This document shows positions 11,591 to 20,103 of a stretch of DNA of 64,000 nt, one piece after another; within the stretch, counting starts at the first letter, position 1; every line of letters starts with the position of its first letter. The stretch spans positions 1 through 64,000 of the forward strand of contig NZ_FOUE01000002.1 of assembly GCF_900114775.1 (NCBI RefSeq). Direction: 5' to 3'. A program made the translations under genes and the position numbers. The stretch comes from Marinobacter zhejiangensis. Its GTDB lineage: Bacteria; Pseudomonadota; Gammaproteobacteria; Pseudomonadales; Oleiphilaceae. Below the pieces are notes generated by a model. That model was not told where the DNA came from, ran no database searches, and saw only the letters and a list, made by a program, of their open reading frames with translations.

Positions 11591-12434
11591 GTCATCGCTT
11601 ACCTGTGAACATCTGATCCAGGCTTCTGCTGCGGCGATCGATAGCGACACCCCGCGGCTGGATGCCGAGCTGTTGCTGAGCCATGTCACTGGCTGGTCCC
11701 GGACCAGTTTTCGGGCCTGGCCCGAACGGGACGTCAGCCCTGAGCAGCAGCAGGCGTTTGAGCAGCTGCTGGCCCGCCGTGTAGCGGGGGAGCCGATTGC
11801 TCACCTGCTGGGTGAACAGGATTTCTGGTCGCTGACTTTGCGGGTTACCCCGGCCACCCTGATTCCCCGTGCCGACACCGAATGCCTGGTGGAAACGGCC
11901 CTTTCCCTGCCGTTACCTGATGATGCCGAGGTGCTTGACCTTGGGACCGGCACCGGAGCCATTGCCCTGGCGCTGGCCAGTGAGCGTCGTGGCTGGCGGG
12001 TGCAGGGCAGTGACGCCATGGCAGACGCCGTTGACCTGGCTCGTGATAATGCCTCCCGACTGAACCTGCCGGTTCGTATACACCTGAGCCACTGGTTCGA
12101 TGACTTACCGGCGGGCCGTTATGACCTGATTGTGTCCAACCCGCCGTATATTGCCGCCAATGATCACCACCTGCAGCAGGGGGATGTTCGATTTGAGCCG
12201 CAGACGGCCCTGGTGGCCGGTTCCGACGGACTGGACGACCTGCGCCAGATCATTGCCCAGGCTCCAGGCTGGCTTAAGGCCGGGGGCTGGCTGGTGGTAG
12301 AACATGGCTATGACCAAGCAGCAGCGGTGCAGGCGTTGTTTGGTCAGGCCGGGTTTTCCCTGGTGGAATCGCGACAGGACTACGGGCAACAGGACAGGCT
12401 CACTCTGGGCCAATGGGCCGACAAACCGGAATAA
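11583..12434 (+). CDS. prmC: Release factor glutamine methyltransferase
   Basis: It transfers a methyl group from SAM to the Gln of the GGQ motif in RF1 and RF2. The 283-residue product has the family N-terminal helical domain, SAM motif I ([19 protein letters not shown]) and the catalytic SNPPYIA motif near residue 186. The ATG overlaps the last codons of prfA by 8 bp, placing the modifying enzyme directly after its substrate gene. Confidence 0.97.
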   Translation: MSESSLTCEHLIQASAAAIDSDTPRLDAELLLSHVTGWSRTSFRAWPERDVSPEQQQAFEQLLARRVAGEPIAHLLGEQDFWSLTLRVTPATLIPRADTECLVETALSLPLPDDAEVLDLGTGTGAIALALASERRGWRVQGSDAMADAVDLARDNASRLNLPVRIHLSHWFDDLPAGRYDLIVSNPPYIAANDHHLQQGDVRFEPQTALVAGSDGLDDLRQIIAQAPGWLKAGGWLVVEHGYDQAAAVQALFGQAGFSLVESRQDYGQQDRLTLGQWADKPE

Positions 12435-12445
12435 GGAGACAGCCA

Positions 12446-13210
12446 GTGCTGACTGATGAGGAGTTGTTGAGATACAGCCGCCAGTTGTTGCTGCCAGCGT
12501 TTGATGTGGCAGGTCAGCTAAAGCTCAAGGCCTCCCGTGTTCTGGTGGTTGGGTGTGGTGGTTTGGGCTGTCCCGTTGCCTTGTATCTGGGTGCCGCCGG
12601 GGTGGGCAGGATGACCCTGGTGGATGACGATCAGGTGGATGTCAGTAACCTGCAGCGTCAGGTGGCCTTCAGTGAAGCCCAGGTGGGTGAGAGCAAGGCG
12701 GCGATGCTGGCGGCAAGGGTTCGGAGCATTAACCCCCAGGTTGAGGTTGACGTGGTGACCTCTCGCCTTGATGGCGAAGCCTTGCTTGCGCGGGTGGCCT
12801 CGGCAACGGTGGTGGTGGATTGCACCGACAACTTCCACACCCGCTTTGCCCTCAATCGGGCCTGCGTCAGTGAACAGGTGCCCTTGATCTCGGGGGCGGC
12901 GATCCGCGCCGAAGGCCAACTCTCTGTGTTTGATTCCCGCCGCGCGGACAGCCCGTGTTACCACTGCCTTTATCCTGAAGAGGGGAATGAAGACCTGACC
13001 TGCTCCGAAGCCGGTGTGGTCGGGCCCCTCGTCGGCATGATCGGTGCCAGCCAGGCGATGGAGGCGATCAAGGTGATCAGCGGGGTAGGCGAACCCCTGG
13101 TGGGGCGTTTGCTGATCCTGGATGCCTGGCGCATGGAGTGGCGTCAGATGGCCCTGGCCCGCGACCCGGATTGTCCAGTATGTGGGGTTCACCCTTCCTT
13201 TAACGCCTGA
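12446..13210 (+). CDS. moeB: HesA/MoeB/ThiF-family adenylyltransferase
   Basis: An E1-like enzyme that adenylates the C-terminal Gly of a ubiquitin-like sulfur carrier (MoaD in molybdopterin synthesis). It starts at a GTG after AAGGAGACAGCCA, giving MLTDEELLRYSRQLLLPAFD (254 residues). It has the ATP loop GCGGLGCPVALYLGAAGVG, the catalytic Asp region DNFHTRFALN and a four-Cys zinc site (CYHC about residue 170 and CPVC near the C-terminus). The neighbour genes match Pseudomonas. Its 3' end overlaps the convergent photolyase gene by 22 bp. A ThiF role cannot be excluded from sequence alone. Confidence 0.9.
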   Translation: MLTDEELLRYSRQLLLPAFDVAGQLKLKASRVLVVGCGGLGCPVALYLGAAGVGRMTLVDDDQVDVSNLQRQVAFSEAQVGESKAAMLAARVRSINPQVEVDVVTSRLDGEALLARVASATVVVDCTDNFHTRFALNRACVSEQVPLISGAAIRAEGQLSVFDSRRADSPCYHCLYPEEGNEDLTCSEAGVVGPLVGMIGASQAMEAIKVISGVGEPLVGRLLILDAWRMEWRQMALARDPDCPVCGVHPSFNA

Positions 13211-14592
13211 AACCGGGCGATGGCTTCTTTCCTGCTTTCCTTCAGGTCGACCAGCGGCCTGGGGTAACCTCCGGGTATAACCCCACCTTGCCAGGGTTGG
13301 TGTATGCGTTTGTTGTCGAGAGCGGCCAACTCCGGCACGTAACGGCGGATGAACTCTCCCTGCGGATCAAACTTTTCACTCTGACTGACCGGGTTGAATA
13401 CCCGGAAATACGGTGCTGCGTCGGTGCCGGTTGACGCGCTCCACTGCCAGCCACCGTTGTTGGACGCCAGGAAGCCATCCACCAGCTTTGACATGAAATA
13501 GCGCTCGCCGAGACGCCAGTCGATGAACAGGTTTTTGGTGAGGTACATCGCTGCAACCATGCGCAGGCGGTTATGCATCCAGCCGGTCTGGTTAAGTTGA
13601 CGCATTGCGGCGTCCACGATGGGGACACCGGTTTGGCCTTCTTTCCAGGCATCCAGGTGAGTGTCGGGGCTATTCCAGGCGAGGGCTTCGGTTTCCTGTT
13701 TGAAGGCGCGGTTCATGCTGACTCGCGGAAAGTGGTACAGGATATGGACGTAGAAATCCCGCCAGGCCAGTTCCTTGATCCAGGTGCTGACGCCCTGCTG
13801 CTCCGGGGTCATGCCCTGATGGGGTAAGGCCGCCGCCCAGCACTGCCCGCCTGACAGCACGCCGTTGGCGAGATAGGGAGAGAGCAGGCTGGTGCCGGTC
13901 CGGGCCGGGAAATCGCGGTCCTGGTCATAGTGGCCCGCTTGTTCGTCCAGAAACTGCCCCAGGCGCTGATGTGCTGCGGGTTCGCCGCAGGCGACCAGGG
14001 GCGGCGGGGCATCCTCGTGAAACAGCGAGGCATTTGGCGGCAGAGGTGGCGCCAGCGCCGGCCCCACGGGCGACGGTTCGGGGTAGATTGCCGGCCCCTG
14101 CTCCTGGAGCCATTGTGACCACCGGCGATAAAACGGTGTGAATACGGTATATGGAGTGCCCTGGGCGGTCAGAATACTGCCGACTGGGGCGACGCATTGG
14201 TCGTGATAGGTGCAGACCTTCAGGCCTTCGGGGCCGAGCGTCGTTTTGAGTGTCCGGTCCCGGCGGCGCTCATTGATGCCGTATTCTGCGTTCATGTGCA
14301 GGGTTTGAACTGCATTCTGGCAACAAAAATCCTTTAGTGTTGCAATGGAATCGTCGAACCGCTTTGCATACAACGTGACCAGTGGAATGCCGAGTTCGGC
14401 CAGCCGGTTGCCCAGGGCTTGTAAATTATCCAGTACAAAGTGCACCCTGGCCGGAGACCAGTCATGCTGCTGCCATTGCTCTGGTGTCACGATGTAGCAG
14501 GCTTTAACGGGTGCCCCGCTGCTACAGGCGGCGGTCAGGGCCGGATTGTCGGTGGTGCGCAGGTCGTTCCGAAACCACACGAGTTGGGTCAT
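13189..14592 (-). CDS. phrB: Deoxyribodipyrimidine photolyase (class I CPD)
   Basis: It repairs UV cyclobutane dimers with light and FADH. The 467-residue protein has the N-terminal antenna-binding domain (MTQLVWFRNDLRTTDNPAL) and the C-terminal FAD domain, with GTSLLSPYLANGVLS, WIKELAWRDFYVHIL and the signature TGWMHNRLRMVAAMYL. The SNNGGWQWSASTGTDAAPYFRVFNP segment is the standard photolyase/cryptochrome FAD pocket. It is convergent and overlapping with moeB. Confidence 0.96.
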   Translation of the reverse strand: MTQLVWFRNDLRTTDNPALTAACSSGAPVKACYIVTPEQWQQHDWSPARVHFVLDNLQALGNRLAELGIPLVTLYAKRFDDSIATLKDFCCQNAVQTLHMNAEYGINERRRDRTLKTTLGPEGLKVCTYHDQCVAPVGSILTAQGTPYTVFTPFYRRWSQWLQEQGPAIYPEPSPVGPALAPPLPPNASLFHEDAPPPLVACGEPAAHQRLGQFLDEQAGHYDQDRDFPARTGTSLLSPYLANGVLSGGQCWAAALPHQGMTPEQQGVSTWIKELAWRDFYVHILYHFPRVSMNRAFKQETEALAWNSPDTHLDAWKEGQTGVPIVDAAMRQLNQTGWMHNRLRMVAAMYLTKNLFIDWRLGERYFMSKLVDGFLASNNGGWQWSASTGTDAAPYFRVFNPVSQSEKFDPQGEFIRRYVPELAALDNKRIHQPWQGGVIPGGYPRPLVDLKESRKEAIARFQALKEG

Positions 14593-14765
14593 GGTCTATC
14601 CTGTTATAGGTCAAAACGTTTCAAAGAAATCACGGACTTGGCCTGTCGCCGCTGACAGGGGTTTTGATTATAGTTAGCGGCTTCTGACGGGAGTGAACCT
14701 TAGCTCGCGGCAATTGGCAAGGGTGCCCTGGTCATAGTACGAATTCTTCAAAAGGAAACAGATTG

Positions 14766-15263
14766 ATGTCTGAATCGGCGTCGGAGTTGGAGCTGCTCAG
14801 CCCGGAAGCGATGGGCGAAGATCGGTTGCGTCTGGGCTGGCGTGAGTGGGTGGCTTTGCCTGAACTGGGTATTGACCGGGTCAAGGCCAAGGTGGATACC
14901 GGGGCCCGCACGTCCTGTTTGCATACCTACCGGACCGAGCCTTATACCGTGGACGGCCAGCGGCGCGTCCGGTTTTGGGTGCACCCGGTTCAGAATGAGC
15001 TGCACACCAGTGTGGAGTGTGATGCCCTCGTGGTGGACGAGCGCACCGTCACCGACTCTGGTGGCCACAAGGAGCTGCGGTTGGTGATTTCAACCACGCT
15101 GCAGATGGGCGATGTCAGCTGGCCTATCGAAATGACCCTGACCAACCGGGATACCATGCGTTTTCGCATGCTGATTGGTCGCACTGCATTGGCGGGACGC
15201 TGTGTTGTTTCGCCGGAAGCTTCGTATTTGGCCGGTGAGCCGGCGCCAGGGAGAGAGCCATGA
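14766..15263 (+). CDS. RimB-like retropepsin / DUF785 'ATP-dependent zinc protease'
   Basis: A 165-residue protein of the family usually labelled ATP-dependent zinc protease, but what is visible is a retropepsin-type aspartyl protease motif DTGA (D44-T-G) in [16 protein letters not shown] and a hydrophobic-Gly ILIGR-like motif (MLIGRTAL). In Pseudomonas fluorescens, RimB from this family forms a system with RimK that controls glutamylation of ribosomal protein S6. Here it is directly upstream of rimK with a 4-bp ATGA overlap, which supports the same role. The ATG follows AAAGGAAACAG. Confidence 0.85.
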   Translation: MSESASELELLSPEAMGEDRLRLGWREWVALPELGIDRVKAKVDTGARTSCLHTYRTEPYTVDGQRRVRFWVHPVQNELHTSVECDALVVDERTVTDSGGHKELRLVISTTLQMGDVSWPIEMTLTNRDTMRFRMLIGRTALAGRCVVSPEASYLAGEPAPGREP

Positions 15264-16165
15264 AAATCGCGATTCTGTCACGCAACCGCTCACTGTACTC
15301 TACCCGTCGATTGGTGGAGGAAGGGATTAACCGGGGCCATGAAGTGCATGTAATTGACTGCCTGCACTGTTACATGAACATCACCTCTGCGAGCCCCAAG
15401 ATTCATTACCACGGCGAGATCCTCGAAGATTTCGATGTGGTGATTCCCCGTATCGGTGCCTCGGTAACCTTCTACGGCACGGCGGTGTTGAGGCAATTCG
15501 AGATGATGGGTGTGTTCCCGTTGAACGAATCTGTAGCCATCACCCGTGCCCGGGACAAGCTGCGCTCCTTGCAGTTGCTGGCCCGCAAAGGCGTCGGCAT
15601 GCCTGTGACCGGGTTTGCCAACAAGCCCGATAACGTGCCGGAGCTGATTAAGATGGTGGGTGGATCGCCGGTGGTCATTAAGCTGTTGCAGGGCACCCAG
15701 GGCATCGGGGTTGTGCTGGCGGAAACCCGTAAGGCCGCGGAAAGTGTGATTGAAGCCTTTATGGGCTTGAAGGCGGACATCCTGGTTCAGGAATTCGTTA
15801 AGGAAGCCGGTGGAGCGGATATTCGCTGTTTCGTGATTGGTGATAAGGTGATTGCTGCGATGAAACGCCAGGCACCGGAGGGTGAGTTCCGCTCTAACCT
15901 GCACCGTGGTGGCAGTGCTTCGCTGGTACGGATTACCCCGGAGGAACGCCGTACCGCGGTGACGGCGGCCAAAGCCATGGGGCTGAACGTGGCGGGCGTC
16001 GATTTGCTGCGTTCTGCGCGCGGGCCGCTGGTTATGGAGGTAAACTCCTCCCCAGGGCTTGAAGGAATCGAAAATGCCACCGGTAAGAACATCGCCGGTA
16101 TGATTATCAACTGGACAGAAAAGAACCAGAAACCTTGGAAAACAAAAACAAGAGGGCAGGGGTAA
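15260..16165 (+). CDS. rimK: RimK, S6 glutamate ligase (ATP-grasp)
   Basis: A 301-residue ATP-grasp ligase that adds glutamates to the C-terminus of ribosomal protein S6. It has the N-terminal [20 protein letters not shown], the ATP-grasp loop [34 protein letters not shown] and the metal-binding [12 protein letters not shown]. The length matches E. coli RimK. It is coupled by overlap to the RimB-like gene before and the aspartoacylase-like gene after, so three genes are probably translated from one message. Confidence 0.96.
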   Translation: MKIAILSRNRSLYSTRRLVEEGINRGHEVHVIDCLHCYMNITSASPKIHYHGEILEDFDVVIPRIGASVTFYGTAVLRQFEMMGVFPLNESVAITRARDKLRSLQLLARKGVGMPVTGFANKPDNVPELIKMVGGSPVVIKLLQGTQGIGVVLAETRKAAESVIEAFMGLKADILVQEFVKEAGGADIRCFVIGDKVIAAMKRQAPEGEFRSNLHRGGSASLVRITPEERRTAVTAAKAMGLNVAGVDLLRSARGPLVMEVNSSPGLEGIENATGKNIAGMIINWTEKNQKPWKTKTRGQG

Positions 16166-17232
16166 AGGCCAGTCGGGCACCGTTTGTTATTGCGGACACC
16201 GAGATTAAGGCCGGAACCCGGGCGACGGTAGAAATCCCGGTTGCCAAACTCTATACCCACACCCCGTTGCACTTGCCGGTGGAGGTCATCCACGGTCGTC
16301 GTGATGGACCAGTGCTGATGGTGTGCGGGGCCATTCACGGTGATGAAATCAACGGCGTCGAAATCGTTCGACGCCTGTTGCGCAATTCGGCCCTTCGCCA
16401 CCTCCGGGGAACCCTGGTGGCGGTGCCCATCGTCAACATCTTCGGCTTCATCCAGCGCACCCGTTACCTGCCAGACCGCCGCGACCTCAACCGCTGTTTC
16501 CCCGGTACTGAGACGGGGTCGCTGGGCGGTCGTATTGCCTATCTGCTGCGTTCCCAGGTGATGGAAAACGTGACCCACATCATCGACCTGCACACCGGGG
16601 CGCTGAACCGCTTCAACCTGCCGCAGATCCGGGCTGAACTGAAGAACCCGGAAACGGAGCGCATGGCCGAGGCCTTCGGGGCGCCGGTCATTCTCAACGC
16701 CAGCCTGCGTGAGGGCAGCCTGCGTGCCTACGCGGATTCTCTCGATATTCCGGTGATCACCTTTGAAGGCGGGGAAGCCCTGCGTTTCGATGAAGTGGTG
16801 ATCACCAGCGGGGTCCGAGGGGTGATGCGGGTGATGCGGGAGCTGGAAATGGTGCCGGTGAAGAAGGGCCCCAAGGCGCCCAGAAAACGCTCCGAAACCG
16901 CCGCCACCTCCACCTGGGTGCGTTCAGACCTGGATGGCATCATGCGCCCGGTGGCCAAACTCGGGCAAAAGGTTCGCAAGGGACAGAAGCTGGCCATCGT
17001 GGCCGACCCCTTTGGCGAAAGCGAGGTGGCGGTGATGGCGCCTTGCTCCGGGATTGTCATTTGCGTCAACAACCTGCCTTTGGTTAATGAAGGCGAAGCG
17101 ATCTACCACATTGCTCGGTTTGATGAGCTGGGTGAGGCGGAAAAAGCCATGGACTATTTCCGCAGCACCTATGAGTCGGAAGTGGCCGAAGAGGTGGTGC
17201 CAGTTCACCCCTGGGATGAGCTCCAGCGCTAA
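16135..17232 (+). CDS. Succinylglutamate desuccinylase/aspartoacylase-family (M14-like) zinc hydrolase
   Basis: A 365-residue metallo-amidohydrolase. Zinc ligands are visible in [12 protein letters not shown] (HxxE, about residues 63-66) and IIDLHTGA (His near residue 147). The C-terminal third resembles a biotinyl/lipoyl-like barrel ([20 protein letters not shown]...). The TTG start lies inside rimK, a 31-bp overlap, giving [11 protein letters not shown]; a later start would delete little of the conserved part. Family members cleave N-acyl amino acids. The consistent position behind rimK invites a role in trimming glutamyl tails, but that is inference. Confidence 0.8.
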   Translation: MENKNKRAGVKASRAPFVIADTEIKAGTRATVEIPVAKLYTHTPLHLPVEVIHGRRDGPVLMVCGAIHGDEINGVEIVRRLLRNSALRHLRGTLVAVPIVNIFGFIQRTRYLPDRRDLNRCFPGTETGSLGGRIAYLLRSQVMENVTHIIDLHTGALNRFNLPQIRAELKNPETERMAEAFGAPVILNASLREGSLRAYADSLDIPVITFEGGEALRFDEVVITSGVRGVMRVMRELEMVPVKKGPKAPRKRSETAATSTWVRSDLDGIMRPVAKLGQKVRKGQKLAIVADPFGESEVAVMAPCSGIVICVNNLPLVNEGEAIYHIARFDELGEAEKAMDYFRSTYESEVAEEVVPVHPWDELQR

Positions 17233-17234
17233 CG

Positions 17235-18359
17235 CTAGTCCTCTTCAGGGTCGGCGAAACAGTTCTGGATCTCCAGAATATCAGCAAGGTTGTCGTTTAG
17301 AGCTTTTACGCAGGTCGGGTCCAGTTTCTGCCCGGCCATTCGCTGCAGTTCAGCCAGCGAGTCCCCGAGGGTCCAGGGTTCCTTGTACGGGCGGCGGCTC
17401 GTCAAGGCGTCGTAGACATCGGCAACACTGACGATGCGAGCCTCCAGCGGAATATCCTCCCCCTTCAGCCCCTGCGGATAACCGCTACCATCCCAGGCCT
17501 CGTGATGGCCGCCGATAATGTTCAGCAGAACCTGCAGGTAAGGGACATCGGCCAAGCCGTAGTTGCTCATCAGCTTGCTGGCCAGGAGGCGACCGTTCTC
17601 TGCATGTGATTTCATGACTTCGAACTCTTCCGACGTGAGGGGGCCAGGCTTCAGCAGGATGTGGTCGGGTATGGTGATCTTGCCGATGTCATGCAGCGGG
17701 GCAAACAGGTAGACGTACTCCGAAAATTGGTCATCCCGCTCCCGTTCCGATGCCAGTGCCCGGGCAATGGTCCGGCTGTAGCGGGACATGCGCTGCAGGT
17801 GTCCACCGGTTTCCGGGTCTCGGGAGTAGGTCAGATCCACCGCCGACTTTATGGTCGACATCAGCGTCCGAACCGTGTTGAGCGAATTGAACATCAGCAA
17901 GCCGACCAGTTCGCCCACCAGGTTAAGGTAGCTCAGGCACTCCTCAGTGAAGGCATTTTCACGGTCTGCATTGAAGAAAATGAACCCGATCAGCTCGTCA
18001 TTGAACACCAGTGGCAAGGTATAGCTGCCCCGGTAGCCGGCCTCGTAGATCTTGCGGGCATGGAGGTGGCGGCTGGCGCAAAAAACCGAGAGATCCTGTT
18101 CCAGCCTGAACGTTTGTTGGTCGGCCAGCTGCTTGAGGGAATGGCAGTGGGCGAGTTTGGCCTGATAGTGGTTCAGCGGTGTGCTGGCGCCACTGTAGAT
18201 AAACGTGCGCACCAGGTCGGAGGCGTCATCGTAGAGGGCCATGCTGATTCGGGTGATAAACGGGTAGCGTTCCTCGGTGACCCTGTGCAGGTGCGTCAGT
18301 TTTTCGGCCAGTGTATTTGCGCGGTTGAGTTCCAGTAAGGCACTTTGTTGTATCGGCAT
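17235..18359 (-). CDS. GAF-HD-GYP domain protein, putative cyclic-di-GMP phosphodiesterase
   Basis: A protein of 374 residues from the ATG giving MPIQQSALLELNR; a TTG eight codons earlier is possible. An N-terminal GAF-like sensor domain (about 15-160) precedes an HD-GYP domain. The catalytic HD appears in APLHDIGKITIPD, followed by HAENG, GGHHEAWDGSGYPQGLKG with an intact GYP triplet, and SVADVYDALTSRRPYK. All metal-ligand residues expected of an active enzyme seem present. It probably lowers c-di-GMP. It is convergent with the rimK operon, with only 2 bp between stops. Confidence 0.9.
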   Translation of the reverse strand: MPIQQSALLELNRANTLAEKLTHLHRVTEERYPFITRISMALYDDASDLVRTFIYSGASTPLNHYQAKLAHCHSLKQLADQQTFRLEQDLSVFCASRHLHARKIYEAGYRGSYTLPLVFNDELIGFIFFNADRENAFTEECLSYLNLVGELVGLLMFNSLNTVRTLMSTIKSAVDLTYSRDPETGGHLQRMSRYSRTIARALASERERDDQFSEYVYLFAPLHDIGKITIPDHILLKPGPLTSEEFEVMKSHAENGRLLASKLMSNYGLADVPYLQVLLNIIGGHHEAWDGSGYPQGLKGEDIPLEARIVSVADVYDALTSRRPYKEPWTLGDSLAELQRMAGQKLDPTCVKALNDNLADILEIQNCFADPEED

Positions 18360-18511
18360 GATCCTGTCAGTCTTATTTACCAAGGCAGTTGGTTGAAGGT
18401 GGCGATTTTTGTGCAGGAAAAGGTTTTCTAACCGCCTGAATAATTACAAGATAGCCCATGAATGATTAATGTCCGCATGGATTATATCTATTACCCAAAG
18501 GGAGCAATGCC

Positions 18512-18937
18512 ATGATCTGGGATCAGTCCACCATCGAGCTGCCAGCCCTGTCCAGGGGTTTTCATCTGATCACCAACGATGTCGTGGCTCAGGGCCCCGA
18601 TCTGACCAACTGCCAGGTGGGCCTGCTGCACCTGTTTCTCCAGCATACGTCGGCGTCACTGGCCATCAACGAAAACGCCGACCCGGACGTGCGCGGCGAC
18701 CTGGAGCGCCACTTCAACGTGATGATCCCGGAGAATGCCCCCCACTACCAACACGTCTTGGAAGGGCCGGACGATATGCCAGCGCACATCAAGAGCGTGG
18801 TCATCGGGCCGTCGCTGTCGATCCCGATCACCAATGGCCACCTAGCCCTGGGCACCTGGCAGGGTATCTACCTGTGCGAGCACCGCGACCATGCCGATGG
18901 CCGGCGGATTGTGGCGACCTTACAGGGGCGTTGGTAG
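18512..18937 (+). CDS. YjbQ family (UPF0047) protein
   Basis: A 141-residue protein of the compact beta-barrel UPF0047 family. The hallmark LHLFLQHTSASLAINENADPDVRGDLE lies in the middle and the C-terminus has ALGTWQGIYLCEHRDH. Some family members show weak thiamine-phosphate synthase activity; the true role is not settled. The ATG follows AAAGGGAGCAATGCC. It is monocistronic and divergent from the HD-GYP gene. Confidence 0.93.
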   Translation: MIWDQSTIELPALSRGFHLITNDVVAQGPDLTNCQVGLLHLFLQHTSASLAINENADPDVRGDLERHFNVMIPENAPHYQHVLEGPDDMPAHIKSVVIGPSLSIPITNGHLALGTWQGIYLCEHRDHADGRRIVATLQGRW

Positions 18938-19040
18938 TCTGCCCCGTCGCAAAGTAACTGGTTGTAAAAACTAACAAATGTGGGCGATTCCATGAGGGCC
19001 AGCTAATATTCGGATGACAAAATGCAGAGGGAGCTGTGTT

Positions 19041-20003
19041 GTGAGCCGTTTTGACCGTATCTATCGCATCCACGAATTACTGCGCGGGGCACGCCACCCG
19101 GTTTCAATGAAACGGTTCATGGAGGAATTGGAGGCCAGCCGTAACACCATCACCCGGGATTTTGAGTATTTGCGGGATAGTCTGGGAGCGCCCCTGGAGT
19201 ATTGCCGTGAAAACAATGGCCACCGTTATAACCCCGCGGCGCCATTGTTCGAGTTGCCCGGTTTTTGGATGAGTTCGGGTGAACTTTATGCGCTGCTGGC
19301 TTGTGAGCAGTTACTGGAGGATGTTCAGCCGGGGCTGATGGCCCAGCGCTTGGCGCCCCTGAAAGAGCGTATTCGTAGTCTCTTGGGGGAGTCAGGCCAT
19401 GGGGCTGAGCGCATTGGCGAACGTATCCAGGTGCAACCCATTCAGGCTCGCATGGCGGTCCAGCAGGTTTTTGATCCCGTGGCCGAGGCCACACTGGCCG
19501 GGAAACAACTCCAGTTTGACTACGCCCCCAGAAGCCGCGCCACCCACAGTTTCCGAACCGTTCATCCGCAACGGTTACTGCACTACCGCTCCAACTGGTT
19601 TCTACTGGCTCAGTGCGAAAGCGCCAACGACCTCCGCCTGTTTTCCCTCGACCGTATAACCCGCCCCCAGGTGCTCGACGCCCCGGCAGCTCACCAGGCG
19701 GCCGAGGAACTGGATGCCTACACGTCGTCCAGCTTCGGAATCTTCGGGGGGCAACCCCAAGCCACAGCCCACTTTCGCTTTACCCAGCATGCCGCCCAGT
19801 GGGTCGCTGAAGAGCAATGGCATCGCGATCAAAAAGGCGAATGGCACGAAGACGGATTCCACCTGCATGTGCCGTACTCGGACCCCAGGGAGCTAGTTAT
19901 GGACATCCTGCGCTATGGGCCGGAGGTGGAGGTGATTGGGCCGGAAACATTAAGGGGTGAGGTGGCAGAACGGGTTAGGAAGATGGTGGAGATTTACGAT
20001 TAA
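19041..20003 (+). CDS. WYL-domain transcriptional regulator next to the cas operon
   Basis: A 320-residue protein from a GTG with AGAGGGAGCTGT upstream. The N-terminal winged HTH (about 1-60: RIYRIHELLRGARHPVSMKRF, ASRNTITRDFEYLRD) is followed by a WYL ligand-sensing domain (about 130-210, with NWFLLAQCE as the WYL motif and FSLDRI) and a C-terminal WCX extension (HVPYSDPRELVMDILRYG). WYL proteins regulate phage defence and CRISPR loci in several bacteria by binding nucleic acids or nucleotides. It lies 100 bp upstream of cas3 on the same strand, so control of the cas genes is plausible but unproven. Confidence 0.88.
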   Translation: MSRFDRIYRIHELLRGARHPVSMKRFMEELEASRNTITRDFEYLRDSLGAPLEYCRENNGHRYNPAAPLFELPGFWMSSGELYALLACEQLLEDVQPGLMAQRLAPLKERIRSLLGESGHGAERIGERIQVQPIQARMAVQQVFDPVAEATLAGKQLQFDYAPRSRATHSFRTVHPQRLLHYRSNWFLLAQCESANDLRLFSLDRITRPQVLDAPAAHQAAEELDAYTSSSFGIFGGQPQATAHFRFTQHAAQWVAEEQWHRDQKGEWHEDGFHLHVPYSDPRELVMDILRYGPEVEVIGPETLRGEVAERVRKMVEIYD

Positions 20004-20103
20004 TTTTTATGTGATGCACGGATTGGGGCAGTGAGGTCTGTAGTGTTACTGATGAAGGTAAGGGTAATGAATAGGCGTGAATACGAGTGGAGGTTGGGCT
20101 GCA

